This document shows, one piece after another, positions 26,284-35,569 of a stretch of 64,000 bases of DNA. The stretch spans positions 60,204 to 124,203 of the forward strand of contig NZ_GL890848.1 of the NCBI RefSeq assembly GCF_000211815.1, read 5' to 3'. The notes beneath the pieces were generated by a model, which saw only the letters and a list, made by a program, of their open reading frames with translations, was not told the DNA's origin and ran no database searches. Positions within the stretch are counted from its first letter, which is position 1. Every line of letters begins with the position of its first letter. The position numbers and the translations under genes were made by a program. The stretch comes from Moorena producens 3L (lineage in GTDB: Bacteria > Cyanobacteriota > Cyanobacteriia > Cyanobacteriales > Coleofasciculaceae).

Positions 26284-27226
26284 TAGTTATTTTAAATAAG
26301 GAGGAGACACTAAGAAGCACAATATTCACGAATTACTTCATCCAGAGAAGTGTCTATAGAAGTATACATTCTGGCTCTCTTTAAAGCACTAAAATCATGC
26401 TCTATATCATTGAAATCTGGAGAGTATTTCGGCAAAAATAATACTTGATGACCGGCTGACTCTACTAATTCTCTAATTGCATTTTTTCTATGAATTGGTG
26501 CATTATCCATAATTAATACTGAAGGAATTGTTAATGAGGCTAATAAATATTGGCTTAACCATCCTTCAAATACTTCTGCATTAAGACTACCACTAAACAA
26601 GGGGCTATTAAATCTTTTGATTTCTTCCTTCTTCCTGCTACTAAATTTTCTCTTTTTATTCGTTTTCCTGTTTGTTCACCATACAGTTTTTTCCCTTTTT
26701 TTGACCATCCATAAAGGCATGACTGTATTTTGTCAAACCCCGACTCATCAATGAATACAAGGCTTTTAATTCCAGATATTTTTATTAATTCTCTTAATGC
26801 TCTTAAATACTTTATTCTTTCTTTCCTATCTCTTTCCCGATAACGAAGTTCTTTTTTTTTACGAGTTATTTTCATTTTTTTGAGTGCGTATAATATTGCA
26901 CTTGGGCGCACTCCAAATTTTTTGGCTCTCTCTATTAATTTAGCATCTGGATTTTCTTTGACATCTTGTTCTAAGGCTTTCCAATCTAGCTTTCTTTGAC
27001 GACGTTCTACTTTATTAGCCTTTAGTTCGGAACGATTCAACCACTTGTATATTGTCGCTCTTCCTATCCCAAATACTTTCGCTGCCTCTGTAATTTTTCC
27101 ACCTTTTTCTATATAGTTTATTACTTTTTTTCTGAAATCTAGACTGTATGGCATTGCTGTCAGTTATTGAAAATATACCCTTTTCATTTTACCTCATCAC
27201 CGTCTTATCCTTAATTGAAACAACTA
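26284..27226 (-). mobile_element. IS630-family insertion sequence, 943 bp
   Basis: Imperfect terminal inverted repeats (TAGTTATTTTAAATAAGGA at the left, the complement of TAGTTGTTTCAATTAAGGA at the right) are flanked by TA at 26282-26283 and 27227-27228. It is inserted in the DUF4347/FG-GAP gene, and deleting it with one TA restores the frame. It carries a two-frame DDE transposase on the minus strand. Confidence 0.9.
26310..27154 (-). CDS. IS630-family transposase in two overlapping frames
   Basis: The first frame (26555-27154, 199 residues) has the HTH (TEAAKVFGIGRATIYKWLNR) and the first catalytic Asp in VFIDESGF. The second (26310-26600) has LIMDNAPIHR and YSPDFNDIEHDFS, completing the D-D-E triad. 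They overlap by 46 bp. The switch falls near AGCCCCTTG at about 26602-26610 and needs a -1 shift. This may be programmed, as in some IS630 members, or a one-base deletion of a C. The ends of the element are intact. Confidence 0.85.
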
Positions 27227-27941
27227 TAGTTCCTACTGGAAAGTTGTTAGCGTTGCTAAAGGACACAGCAAAAACTCCTTGATATACCTGCATCAATTCT
27301 GGCAAAAATGCTGAATCTACACCAATCTGACCCGTACAACATTCTAGATTCCAATCACCACCCAAGGCAGCATTACCCGTGCGGTTCGCAGAAGCCGCAA
27401 TGTCAGTACCAGTTATTTGGTGTAGTCGTTCCAAAAATTCTGTACCAGCATCTCCACCAGCAACATTGCAGCCGTAGAGGAGAATAGGAGTGGCTGAATC
27501 AGTCGTTGACCAAGTTTTTAATTGAGGGAGGTAATGGTTTAAAGTATCTAGACTAAGTTGGCTATTCCCTAAATACAAACACCCCGGTGAACCGTGAGAA
27601 ACGATGTGAATAGCAGAAATATCAGTGCGTCCTTGCAGAGCCTTGGTAATTTGTGCCACGCCATCCTGTGTAGATTCCAGGACAATTACGTCACTTTCCG
27701 GTACCGTACCATTAACTAAACTCTGATAATCATCAACCCCTGAGTCAATAAAGATAATAGTCCTAGAGATTTTGGAGTCACCTATTAAAGGGTTGTGTTG
27801 ATCAGTTACGTAAAAGTTTAAGGACTTATCGAGATCGTTGCTGCTTACATCTTTGGTGGTTAGCATTCTATAATCCTGATTTGGAATTTTAGATTGACTA
27901 TAAGGCGTTGTATTTATGCGAGATGATTTAATCCGGAACAC
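27189..27941 (-). pseudogene. DUF4347 domain, N-terminal part of the severed surface protein
   Basis: The 250-codon frame starts ATG 27941 and runs into the IS. Residues about 60-205 are a DUF4347 domain (IIFIDSGVDDYQSL, HIVSHGSPGCLYLG, ILLYGCNVAGGDAG), a caspase-like-fold module found at the N-terminus of large cyanobacterial adhesin-like proteins. After SFSNANNFPVGT the frame enters the IS left end and stops at 27189. Originally it continued into the FG-GAP repeats at 24156-26283. Confidence 0.85.
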
Positions 27942-28600
27942 CTCTCACTTGGTTAATCAATCCAAAAACCTAATTTTTCTACAGTTTTATATAAACTTTT
28001 GTAACTATTTTGATAAACTTTTGTAACTTATACAAAACTATATAACTAACTGAATATTGGAGGCTCTAATTACACTATATATAATTTAATTATTACACCT
28101 CTTGCATAAGTCTCATAAACCGTGGGTGTTGACAAGGCATGCATGCATGCATGCTAGAGGCAAAAGGGATAGATTTTGATTTCATATTTATTTGTGTATA
28201 GTTAAAAAAGAAAGGCTAAACGTGTTTAAGACAAAAGCACAGCACTTTGATGATATAGTGCTTGCTCATATCCTCGTGATCACTTGTGGACTAATCTAAT
28301 TTGGGCGAATCTCATGTGCCGATCTGAGCTGATGGGAATATGGGGGCATGGGGGCATGGGAAGAGGTATTGACGTTTTTCCCCCAATACACTGTATGAGT
28401 GAATTTAAATTCTGATTAGCTTAGGGATTGATCCTAACTGAGTCATAGGTCATGGAGAAAATATGAAGGATGAAGGGTGAAGTATCAAGTATGAAGTATC
28501 AAGTATGAAGTATCAAGGGTGAAGTGGAGCGATAGAATCTATGGCTCCTATGTTGATTAGACCCAATTAGCAATCACCAATAACAATCATAAATGACTAA
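27942..28600. other. long intergenic region with simple repeats, upstream of cbiQ
   Basis: 659 bp without a gene. It includes a GCATGCATGCATGCATGC tract (about 28137-28154), GGGGGCATG direct repeats (about 28338-28360) and a run of GAAGTATCAAGTAT units (about 28480-28520). No cobalamin or nickel/cobalt riboswitch was recognised here. Confidence 0.5.
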
Positions 28601-29518
28601 ATGAAACATGGACTTGATGCCTACGCTCACTTGGACTCCCCCATCCACAGTTGGGAACCTCGTGCTAAGCTAATTGCCCTATTAACCCTAATTTTCGCGT
28701 TTTCCTTTGTACAGCATTTGATAGTGCTACCACCGATGGTGGCTCTGACCCTAATTTTTTATCGAGTCTCTCGCCTGCCACTGTCCTTTCTGTTGAATCG
28801 GTTGCGCTATCCGGGATTTTTTCTGTTAGGGATTACACTGCTACTCCCCTTCACAGTAGGCACTACCGTGATCATCCACCTTGGTCCAATCGCTCTGCGA
28901 CAGGAAGGACTGCTAACCCTAGTGCTGATTGCCACCCGTTTCCTATGTATTCTCACCATTAGTGTGATTTTATTTGGCACCGCACCCTTTTTGACCAACA
29001 TCAAAGCTATGCGATCGCTTGGTCTGCCATCACTGCTAGCGGATATGACTCTGTTGTCTTACCGCTATATTGAGCAATTTAGTAACGACCTAGCTAAAAT
29101 GAAGCGGGCAATGCAGCTGCGAGGTTTTCGTGCCAAAGGACCAAAGCTTTCATGGCAGGAATTTGGAGGTCACCCAGTTGCTTCGCTACTGGAATCCTTC
29201 GCCCGTACTTACCGTAACCTGAGACTTTTAGCTTCCCTAACCGGAACACTTTTGGTGCGCAGTTACCAGCAATCCCAGCAAGTCTATAAAGCGATGATTT
29301 TACGAGGGTATAGTAACACCTCTCAATTTATGGTTTCTGAAAGTTCTGGTGTGACAAGAGAGACTAGAACACAGAGCTTTTCATTACCCCTTCCTAGGGG
29401 AAAGCGTATGGGGTCTAGTACAAACACTGCTAGTTTCCACCACTACATTGCTTTGGGACTGACTAGCTTGATTTCAGTAGGATTTGTGATCGCCGAAATT
29501 CTGTTAACAGAAGCATGA
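28601..29518 (+). CDS. cbiQ: ECF transporter transmembrane T component (CbiQ-type)
   Basis: A 305-residue membrane protein with about five to six hydrophobic segments. The N-terminus MKHGLDAYAHLDSPIHSW precedes the first helix, and the coupling-helix region contains AMQLRGF and later AMILRGYS, the Ala-x-x-x-Arg-Gly pair that docks EcfT subunits onto the ATPase. It would power import of cobalt, nickel or a vitamin together with the CbiO-type ATPase at 29715, on the same strand after 196 bp. No CbiM/CbiN or other substrate-binding S component lies beside it, so the substrate is open. Confidence 0.88.
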   Translation: MKHGLDAYAHLDSPIHSWEPRAKLIALLTLIFAFSFVQHLIVLPPMVALTLIFYRVSRLPLSFLLNRLRYPGFFLLGITLLLPFTVGTTVIIHLGPIALRQEGLLTLVLIATRFLCILTISVILFGTAPFLTNIKAMRSLGLPSLLADMTLLSYRYIEQFSNDLAKMKRAMQLRGFRAKGPKLSWQEFGGHPVASLLESFARTYRNLRLLASLTGTLLVRSYQQSQQVYKAMILRGYSNTSQFMVSESSGVTRETRTQSFSLPLPRGKRMGSSTNTASFHHYIALGLTSLISVGFVIAEILLTEA

Positions 29519-29714
29519 CCGAAGCGAATTAAGACTCATCAATGATAACTAATTAATGGTAATCAAATCAAGGTAATATTGATTCCGGTTAACGACTTAT
29601 AAGTTTAGGGTTTGGGTTGGGGTTTTGTTAATTTAAATTAAATAAAATTAATAATTAAATTAACACTTAACACAATTCCCTCACCCCGACTATAAGTGAT
29701 TAGCCGTAATTAAT

Positions 29715-30614
29715 ATGGCTGCTGAATTTATCCTAGCCTACACCGAACGCTATCAGGCGAAACGACTTCATTCTTGGCCTTTCGGCCACGCTACGCGAAC
29801 AGACTTCATCCTTCAGACTTTTACCGTGACCCAGCAACAACAAGAATTTTTTTACCGAGAAGATTACATTGAACCCTATCAGTCACCTACTTCCTTACAC
29901 TACGCCCTTGCCATTGATAGTCTGTATTTTTCTTACCCAGACCAACCGGATAGTTTACGCAATATCAATCTCACCATTAAGCCAGGAGAACGGGTGGGTT
30001 TAATTGGTCCGAATGGTGCTGGTAAAACTACCCTATTTCTGACCATCTGTGGCATTTTAAAACCAACTAGGGCAAGAGTGATGCTGTTATTTGGCAAACC
30101 TGTGGTAGCGGGTGAGTTTCGCCCAGAAATTGGTCTGGTGTTTCAGAATCCCGATGACCAGTTATTTTCCCCTTCGGTCTGGGATGACGTAGCCTTTGGA
30201 CCAGAGAATATGGGGTTACCAACGGTTGAGGTTGAACAGCGAGTTCAAGAAGCCCTATCCCTGACGGGTGTGGAACACTTAGCGGCTCGAGTTCCCCACA
30301 ACCTGTCTGGGGGTCAGAAGTGTATGGTAGCGATCGCAGGGGTTTTAGCCATGGGTCCATCCCTAGTGCTTTACGATGAACCCAGTGCGAATCTTGACCT
30401 TCGTTCCCGGCGTCGCTTGATTAGCTTTTTGAAAGGGTCCCAGGAGACAATACTGATTTCCTCCCATGACCTAGAACTGATTTTAGAAGTATGCGATCGC
30501 GTTTTGCTACTTGACGAAGGGCAAATTATTGCTGACGGTCCTCCTCAACAGGTGATGGCTAATCAGGAGCTGATGGAGGCTCATGGTTTGGAAAAGCCTC
30601 ACTCTATAGTTTAA
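29715..30614 (+). CDS. cbiO: ECF-type ABC ATPase (CbiO-like)
   Basis: A 299-residue ATPase. Walker A GPNGAGKTT is at 98-106, Q-loop FQNPDDQLF at about 140-148, Walker B VLYDEPSANLD and H-loop ISSHDLE. The signature reads LSGGQKCMVAIAG, where family members usually have LSGGQKR, so a conserved Arg is Cys. The family normally starts just before YALAIDSLYFSYPDQP (residue 63 here). The 60-residue extension includes WPFGHATRT, which is the translation of a dispersed repeat (TTGGCCTTTCGGCCACGCTA) at about 29776-29803. The extension may not be translated, but no closer ATG exists; GTG near 29827 is an alternative. Confidence 0.85.
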   Translation: MAAEFILAYTERYQAKRLHSWPFGHATRTDFILQTFTVTQQQQEFFYREDYIEPYQSPTSLHYALAIDSLYFSYPDQPDSLRNINLTIKPGERVGLIGPNGAGKTTLFLTICGILKPTRARVMLLFGKPVVAGEFRPEIGLVFQNPDDQLFSPSVWDDVAFGPENMGLPTVEVEQRVQEALSLTGVEHLAARVPHNLSGGQKCMVAIAGVLAMGPSLVLYDEPSANLDLRSRRRLISFLKGSQETILISSHDLELILEVCDRVLLLDEGQIIADGPPQQVMANQELMEAHGLEKPHSIV

Positions 30615-30718
30615 GTTATCAGTAATCAGTGAAAAGTTAGTCGTTGGCGGTTGACTGTTGATTGTTAACCGTCAAGAATGATTAACTTGGTCAGCAGGAT
30701 GGTGCTGGAGTAATTCAA

Positions 30719-31717
30719 TTACCTTCCCCACTTAAAAACCGCTGCTCCCCAAGTCAATCCTGCACCAAAGCCGGAGGTAGCTATAATATCTCCTGATTTA
30801 ATTTTCTCAAGCCGCACTGCTTCATCCAACACTATAGGTATAGAAGCCGCTGACGTATTACCATATTGAGCGAGATTACTTAGAACCTTGTGCTTAGGAA
30901 TCTTCAGACGTTGGGCAACTGCATCCAGAATCCGCTGATTAGCTTGATGCAAGACCAGCCAATCCACCTGTTCAGTGCTGAGATCGGCTCGGAATAATGC
31001 TTTTTCAATCACTTCTGGTACCTTTTGCACTGCAAAGCGATAAACCTCTTTGCCACTCATGGTAATGGGCTGATAAGTCCCTTTACCAACAGTCAAACCC
31101 TTGACAATTTCCTGCTGTTGTGATTTATAGGCTAACTGAAGACAGCTATTTTGGGTACCATCACTACACAGTGCAAATCCCAGTAAGCGATCGGATTGAT
31201 TTCCCTGCAAAACTACAGCCCCAGCACCATCTCCAAATAGTACACAAGTACTTCGGTCTGACCAATCCACCCACCTTGAGAGAATATCGGCACCAATTAG
31301 TAAGACATTTTGGTAAACGCCAGTGCGGATAAATTGGGACGCTGTAGCCAGTCCAAAGACGAACCCTGAGCAGGCTGCGGTTATATCAAAGGCAACTGCT
31401 TTTGATGCTCCCAGGAGTGCCTGAACTTGATTAGCACTGCCAAACAGATCATCCGGGGTTGAGGTGGCTAGGATAATCATATCTAGGTCATCAGGAGCAA
31501 TTCCAGCCATAGCGATCGCATTCCTTGCTGCCCCAGTAGCCATCTCACTTAGACTCCCTTGTGCATGCACCAGATGCCTTTGCCGAATTCCGGTACGGGT
31601 GGTAATCCACTCATCCGATGTATCAACCATTTGGCTTAGTTGATGGTTATCGAGGGTAACCTCTGACGCTGCGGAACCGCTTCCGGTAATAGCAATGCCT
31701 GTTCCTAGTTGATTCAA
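30719..31717 (-). CDS. fabH: beta-ketoacyl-ACP synthase III
   Basis: A 332-residue enzyme that condenses acetyl-CoA with malonyl-ACP to start fatty acid synthesis. The catalytic triad is visible: Cys116 in AACSGF, His257 in LVLHQANQRI and Asn287 in YGNTSAAS. The N-terminus GIAITGSGSAASEVTLDN and the TSDEWITTRTGIRQR motif are typical. It follows plsX on the same strand after 413 bp, the usual cyanobacterial plsX-fabH order linking phospholipid and fatty acid initiation. In many cyanobacteria fabD follows, but it is not present here. Confidence 0.96.
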   Translation of the reverse strand: MNQLGTGIAITGSGSAASEVTLDNHQLSQMVDTSDEWITTRTGIRQRHLVHAQGSLSEMATGAARNAIAMAGIAPDDLDMIILATSTPDDLFGSANQVQALLGASKAVAFDITAACSGFVFGLATASQFIRTGVYQNVLLIGADILSRWVDWSDRSTCVLFGDGAGAVVLQGNQSDRLLGFALCSDGTQNSCLQLAYKSQQQEIVKGLTVGKGTYQPITMSGKEVYRFAVQKVPEVIEKALFRADLSTEQVDWLVLHQANQRILDAVAQRLKIPKHKVLSNLAQYGNTSAASIPIVLDEAVRLEKIKSGDIIATSGFGAGLTWGAAVFKWGR

Positions 31718-32130
31718 GGCTATTCTCCATCAGTTGCATCCCATGTTTTTCTCTTCCCAAGTTCGCTGCTTAGGGAGAAGGCGGAAAGACTGGTGATTGG
31801 TCAATCTTGCCATCAATGCCACACTCAACTATAGCACACAAGCCTTAAACAACTATGTTGTGAGGCTTGTGGGACGCTCAAGCTAACAATCTGCCATTAT
31901 CACGGAACCCTCTTGTAATTACCGTTATCGATCGCCACCCTAATACGGTGGGCAATTCCGCTAAGGAATTCTAACACGAGACTTGATCAGCTAGTCAAAG
32001 TTTAGTCCCCATGCTTGACACTCTTAAGGTTAACGGTTAACCATAAACTTTCAACCGCCAACGGTCAACCGTCAACAAAAAAACAGTTGCGCTAATGGTA
32101 GCCTTGAAATGCTGATCAGTCGATCATGCC
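31718..32130. other. plsX-fabH intergenic region with hairpin
   Basis: 413 bp. A near-perfect hairpin with arms CACAAGCCT and AGGCTTGTG, plus inner AACAAC/GTTGT pairing, lies at about 31837-31871. The rest includes GGTTAACGGTTAACC-type short inverted repeats near 32027-32075. No gene seen. Confidence 0.55.
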
Positions 32131-33180
32131 TTACTCCTCACTGCTGGAATTAGTAGCCACTGATTTCTTAGACTTTTTGAAGTGATTAGCTTTAATCCGC
32201 TCTAGTACTCGGTGATCAATGGCTTCTTGAGCCAACCGAATGGCGTTAAAAATCGATGGGGCTTGGGAGCTACCGTGACTAATAATACAAATTCCTGCCA
32301 CCCCCAAGAGTAGAGCACCGCCATGTTCGGCATGATCCATACGCTGCTTAATCCGCTTCAAGTTGGGTTTTAACAACGCTGTACCTAGCTGACCTTGTAT
32401 CCCTTGAGGCAGTTCTTCTCGGATAATTTGCAGCATCACCTCCCCTACTGCTTCGGCAAACTTGAGCAGTATATTGCCCACAAAGCCATCGCACACAATT
32501 ACATCAAACTGACCTGAGAGTACATCTCTACCCTCAGCATTGCCAATAAAGTTTATTCTGGAATTCTTTCGTAGCAGTTGATGAGTGCGGATGGCCAAAT
32601 CATTGCCTTTACACTCTTCCTCACCAATGTTTAGCAGACCCACCTTAGGCTCTTCCATGCCCAAGACATACTTGCTATATACTGACCCCATGATGGCAAA
32701 CTGCTCTAGATATTTAGGGCGACAATCCACAATTGCCCCCACGTCCATTATAATCACTGGCTTGCCAGCCATGATGGTAGGAAACACTGCGCCAATTGCG
32801 GGACGGTCAATCCCTGGCAGACGCCCTAAGCGCAATAGAGCCGCTGCCATGGCTGCCCCAGAGTGCCCAGCACAGACTACAGCGTCAGCACGTCCTTCCT
32901 TGACTAAGTCCATGGCTACGTTAATAGAAGCGTTGGGCTTACGCTTCAAGCTCACCAAGGGTTCTTCACCCATGGCAACGACACCATCAGCAGCTACAAT
33001 TTCTATCTGACTTGATCCGTGGTGTTGGGCAATAGAGGATCTGATTTGCTCAGGATCCCCTACCAACAATACCTCTACCCCTAACTCAGCTTGTGCTCTA
33101 ATAGCTCCAGCAACTATTTCATGGGGGGCATAATCCCCGCCCATAGCGTCTATTGCGATTCGTGCGCCAGTCGATGCCAT
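32131..33180 (-). CDS. plsX: phosphate acyltransferase PlsX
   Basis: A 349-residue peripheral membrane enzyme that makes acyl-phosphate from acyl-ACP for the first step of phosphatidic acid synthesis. The N-terminus ARIAIDAMGGDYAPHEIVAGA, the central GHSGAAMAAALLRLGRLPGIDRPAI (in part) and IVCDGFVGNILLKFAE are diagnostic. The start ATG is at 33178-33180. It is co-directional with fabH. A short lysine-rich tail (KKSKKSVATNSSSEE) extends past the family core. Confidence 0.96.
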   Translation of the reverse strand: MASTGARIAIDAMGGDYAPHEIVAGAIRAQAELGVEVLLVGDPEQIRSSIAQHHGSSQIEIVAADGVVAMGEEPLVSLKRKPNASINVAMDLVKEGRADAVVCAGHSGAAMAAALLRLGRLPGIDRPAIGAVFPTIMAGKPVIIMDVGAIVDCRPKYLEQFAIMGSVYSKYVLGMEEPKVGLLNIGEEECKGNDLAIRTHQLLRKNSRINFIGNAEGRDVLSGQFDVIVCDGFVGNILLKFAEAVGEVMLQIIREELPQGIQGQLGTALLKPNLKRIKQRMDHAEHGGALLLGVAGICIISHGSSQAPSIFNAIRLAQEAIDHRVLERIKANHFKKSKKSVATNSSSEE

Positions 33181-33688
33181 TGCTCAAAGTTTATAGAAAC
33201 CTTCCACATCTTACCAGAACCATTACCTGGAATAGTAAACAATGTGATCTGTTTAACTTGAGATTTGGGACCCGAAAGACTTGCATGGTGACATGTTCTC
33301 AACAGAACTGTTCAGATACATTTAACCCGGTAATTCCGCCCCATAGCCGGAATCCGTGTATAGCACGTCAATTAACAATTGACGAGGAGGTATCTGTGTT
33401 GGCTTTGCCGGAAAATCCCAAAAGCGCTTTTGCTTACAGCCAATGCATTTACTACAGAACAACTTAACTGTTGTTTGATACAACAATTGCTCTTAGCTCG
33501 ATTATTGCTTAGGTCGTCTTGATCAGCAGACTCCCAAATCTCAAGCTTCTGTGGCTGTTAAGACAATTATACCAGATAAACCCTACGACAAACCGGAAAC
33601 TTCCTGAGAATCATTGATTAGGACTTAACAGTAGCAGCATTCAGTATCTAAAATAGAGCAGCCTCAAGAAACAAATGTGGTGTAGTGA
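33181..33688. other. divergent plsX/dacB promoter region
   Basis: 508 bp between divergent genes. A short perfect hairpin CGTCAATT/AATTGACG lies at about 33366-33384. No riboswitch, RNA gene or credible ORF was recognised. Confidence 0.45.
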
Positions 33689-35020
33689 ATGCTAAAACAA
33701 CTTGCTGCTGGGATGCTGGCCGGTGCGTTTGTCGTTATATCTGTGAAACTTTGGAGAATTCTGCAACCGATCAACCTTGATCAAGCTCAACTGATGGCTT
33801 GGCGGGATACCTCCTTGTTTAGCTTGCCAGCTGAACCAGACCCGTCTGCTGAAGCGATTGTGGCTGAATTCATAGAAAAATGGCGTGTTCAAGGTTCAGC
33901 AGTTAAGCAAGGAGTATGGATTCAATCGGGACTGACTAGACTGGCGACCCACCGGGGAAATGTTCCAATACCCGCAGCTTCAATCACGAAAATTGCCACT
34001 AGTCTAGCGGCATTACAGCAATGGGGACCAGCTCATCAATTTGAAACTAGAGTCAGTGCCACCGGAATAGTTAAAGATGGGGTATTGCAGGGAGATTTGG
34101 TAATTACTGGTGGTAGCGACCCGTTTTTTGTGTGGGAAGAAGCGATCGCATTGGGTAATAGCCTAAATCAACTGGGAATCCGCCGGGTCACTGGGAATTT
34201 AGTCATCATTGGCCATTTCACTATGAATGATAAGGACAACCCAGAAATTGCTGGTGGACAACTCTTGCAAGCCTTAAAATCCAGCAGCTGGTCTTGGCAG
34301 ATTCTCCGCCAATATCAAGCCATGCCCAAAGGAACCGAGAAACCCCAATTAGAAATTGCTGGGAATGTAGTTGTATCTGATACTCCCATTCCCAAGCAAG
34401 AATATCTGTTACTCCACAAGTCTTTGCCCCTGGTAGATATTCTTAGAGAGATGAACATCTACAGTAACAACGACGTATCTCAGATGTTGTCTCAAGCCAT
34501 TGGCGGTGCTCAGACAACCGCTCGGTTGGCGGCTAGGTCAGCTGGTTTACCCGGTAGCGAAATTCAGTTGATTAATGGCTCTGGCTTAGGTATGGAGAAT
34601 CGAATTTCCCCCCGTGCTGCTTGTGCTATGCTCATGGCTATTGAGCGCTTTTTACAGCCTTACCAGCTTAATCTTAGGGATGTCTTCCCCCTAGCTGGAC
34701 GGGATACTAAGGGGACCATGCTCGACCGTAACATTCCCCCAGGGGCTGTGATTAAAACCGGAACTCTCAGAGAAGTTAGTGCTCTAGCTGGTTTTCTCCC
34801 AACACGCGATCGCGGTTTAGTGTGGTTTGCCATCATTAATGGTGGCAACGATATCCTAGAATTTCGGGCAAAACAGGATCAGCTACTGCAACGCCTGTCT
34901 GTCGAGTGGGGTGCCCTTACCCAAAAGAGTAGCAATCAAACCCATAAACCATTGATCATTGGTGATCCCAAGCGTATTGAAAAAATCAGCAGTACCTTGC
35001 TGATTGAAAATAAAAAATAG
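33689..35020 (+). CDS. dacB: D-alanyl-D-alanine carboxypeptidase, PBP4 (S13) family
   Basis: A 443-residue exported penicillin-binding protein that trims or opens peptidoglycan cross-links. A signal-anchor helix (AAGMLAGAFVVISVKLW) is followed by the three active-site motifs: SITK at 98-101, SNN at 259-261 and KTG at 356-358. The gap between the first two is about 155 residues, short of the large inserted domain of E. coli PBP4 but usual for cyanobacterial S13 enzymes. ATG 33689 follows GTGGTGTAGTGA. The end of the gene is followed at 35065-35098 by a hairpin that could act as its terminator. Confidence 0.93.
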   Translation: MLKQLAAGMLAGAFVVISVKLWRILQPINLDQAQLMAWRDTSLFSLPAEPDPSAEAIVAEFIEKWRVQGSAVKQGVWIQSGLTRLATHRGNVPIPAASITKIATSLAALQQWGPAHQFETRVSATGIVKDGVLQGDLVITGGSDPFFVWEEAIALGNSLNQLGIRRVTGNLVIIGHFTMNDKDNPEIAGGQLLQALKSSSWSWQILRQYQAMPKGTEKPQLEIAGNVVVSDTPIPKQEYLLLHKSLPLVDILREMNIYSNNDVSQMLSQAIGGAQTTARLAARSAGLPGSEIQLINGSGLGMENRISPRAACAMLMAIERFLQPYQLNLRDVFPLAGRDTKGTMLDRNIPPGAVIKTGTLREVSALAGFLPTRDRGLVWFAIINGGNDILEFRAKQDQLLQRLSVEWGALTQKSSNQTHKPLIIGDPKRIEKISSTLLIENKK

Positions 35021-35569
35021 CAAATAGATATTGAGTCGGCTTGAAATTTTGTTGAAGGTTGAAGGTTGAAGGTTGACCGTTGACGGTCAACCTTCAACAG
35101 TTAAGTTCAAGGGTTGAGCAACGGCTCCAAAGCCAGTCTCAGCAATAAATTAATTTAGCTGTCCGGCAAAATTCATCCCACACCTAATGCGTAGCATTAG
35201 GTGTGGGATGAATTTTGCACAGGGTATTATAAAATTGCTATAATATATGTACTGATAAACAAAGCCGTTCGCGTAGCGTGGCCTACGGCCTTAAATGCTG
35301 GGCAAGTCAGCCACTTACGTGCCTAAAAAATAGAACTTATTGTATTGTTCCGGTGGGTCGGGGCATCCCGTGTCGTTAATAAAGTAACCCGTGTATCCGT
35401 TCGCGCCCCGCGTCGGCGAAAGCCGATAGTGATGGCTGGAGTTGGTAAGAAGCCCACACTGTAATCTTCGATGAGCGTGTGGGAGTATGTCACGTTATAG
35501 TCAACCTTGGCCAAAAGGCCACGGGTTCGCGTTCAACCTTTAACCTTAAACTTTCAACTTTCAACCCGC
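35021..35569. other. intergenic region with two strong hairpins and dispersed repeats
   Basis: 549 bp. It contains GTTGAAG tandem repeats leading into a 16-bp-arm hairpin (35065-35098), a 25-bp-arm hairpin (35166-35218), a copy of the CGCTACGCGAAC-type repeat (about 35262-35290), and a GTGTGGG/CCCACAC structure (about 35453-35484). A 63-codon minus-strand frame at 35323-35514 was not recognised. It could be part of a worn insertion element. Confidence 0.5.
35166..35218. repeat. perfect 25-bp inverted repeat with 3-nt loop
   Basis: The arm at 35166-35190 (starts GCAAAATTCATCCCACACC) is the exact complement of 35194-35218. The loop is GTA. It lies in non-coding DNA 68 bp after the dacB terminator-like hairpin, so it is not needed as a terminator. 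Confidence 0.95.

Noticed and set aside
27942..28600. Cobalamin riboswitch upstream of cbiQ
   Set aside because: No B12-box-like conserved core was found. The region is simple-sequence repeats and AT-rich DNA.
35323..35514. 63-codon minus-strand ORF with an RGARTDTRVTLL stretch
   Set aside because: No recognised family and no ribosome-binding site. It overlaps structured, repeat-like DNA and may be an artefact of a worn mobile element.
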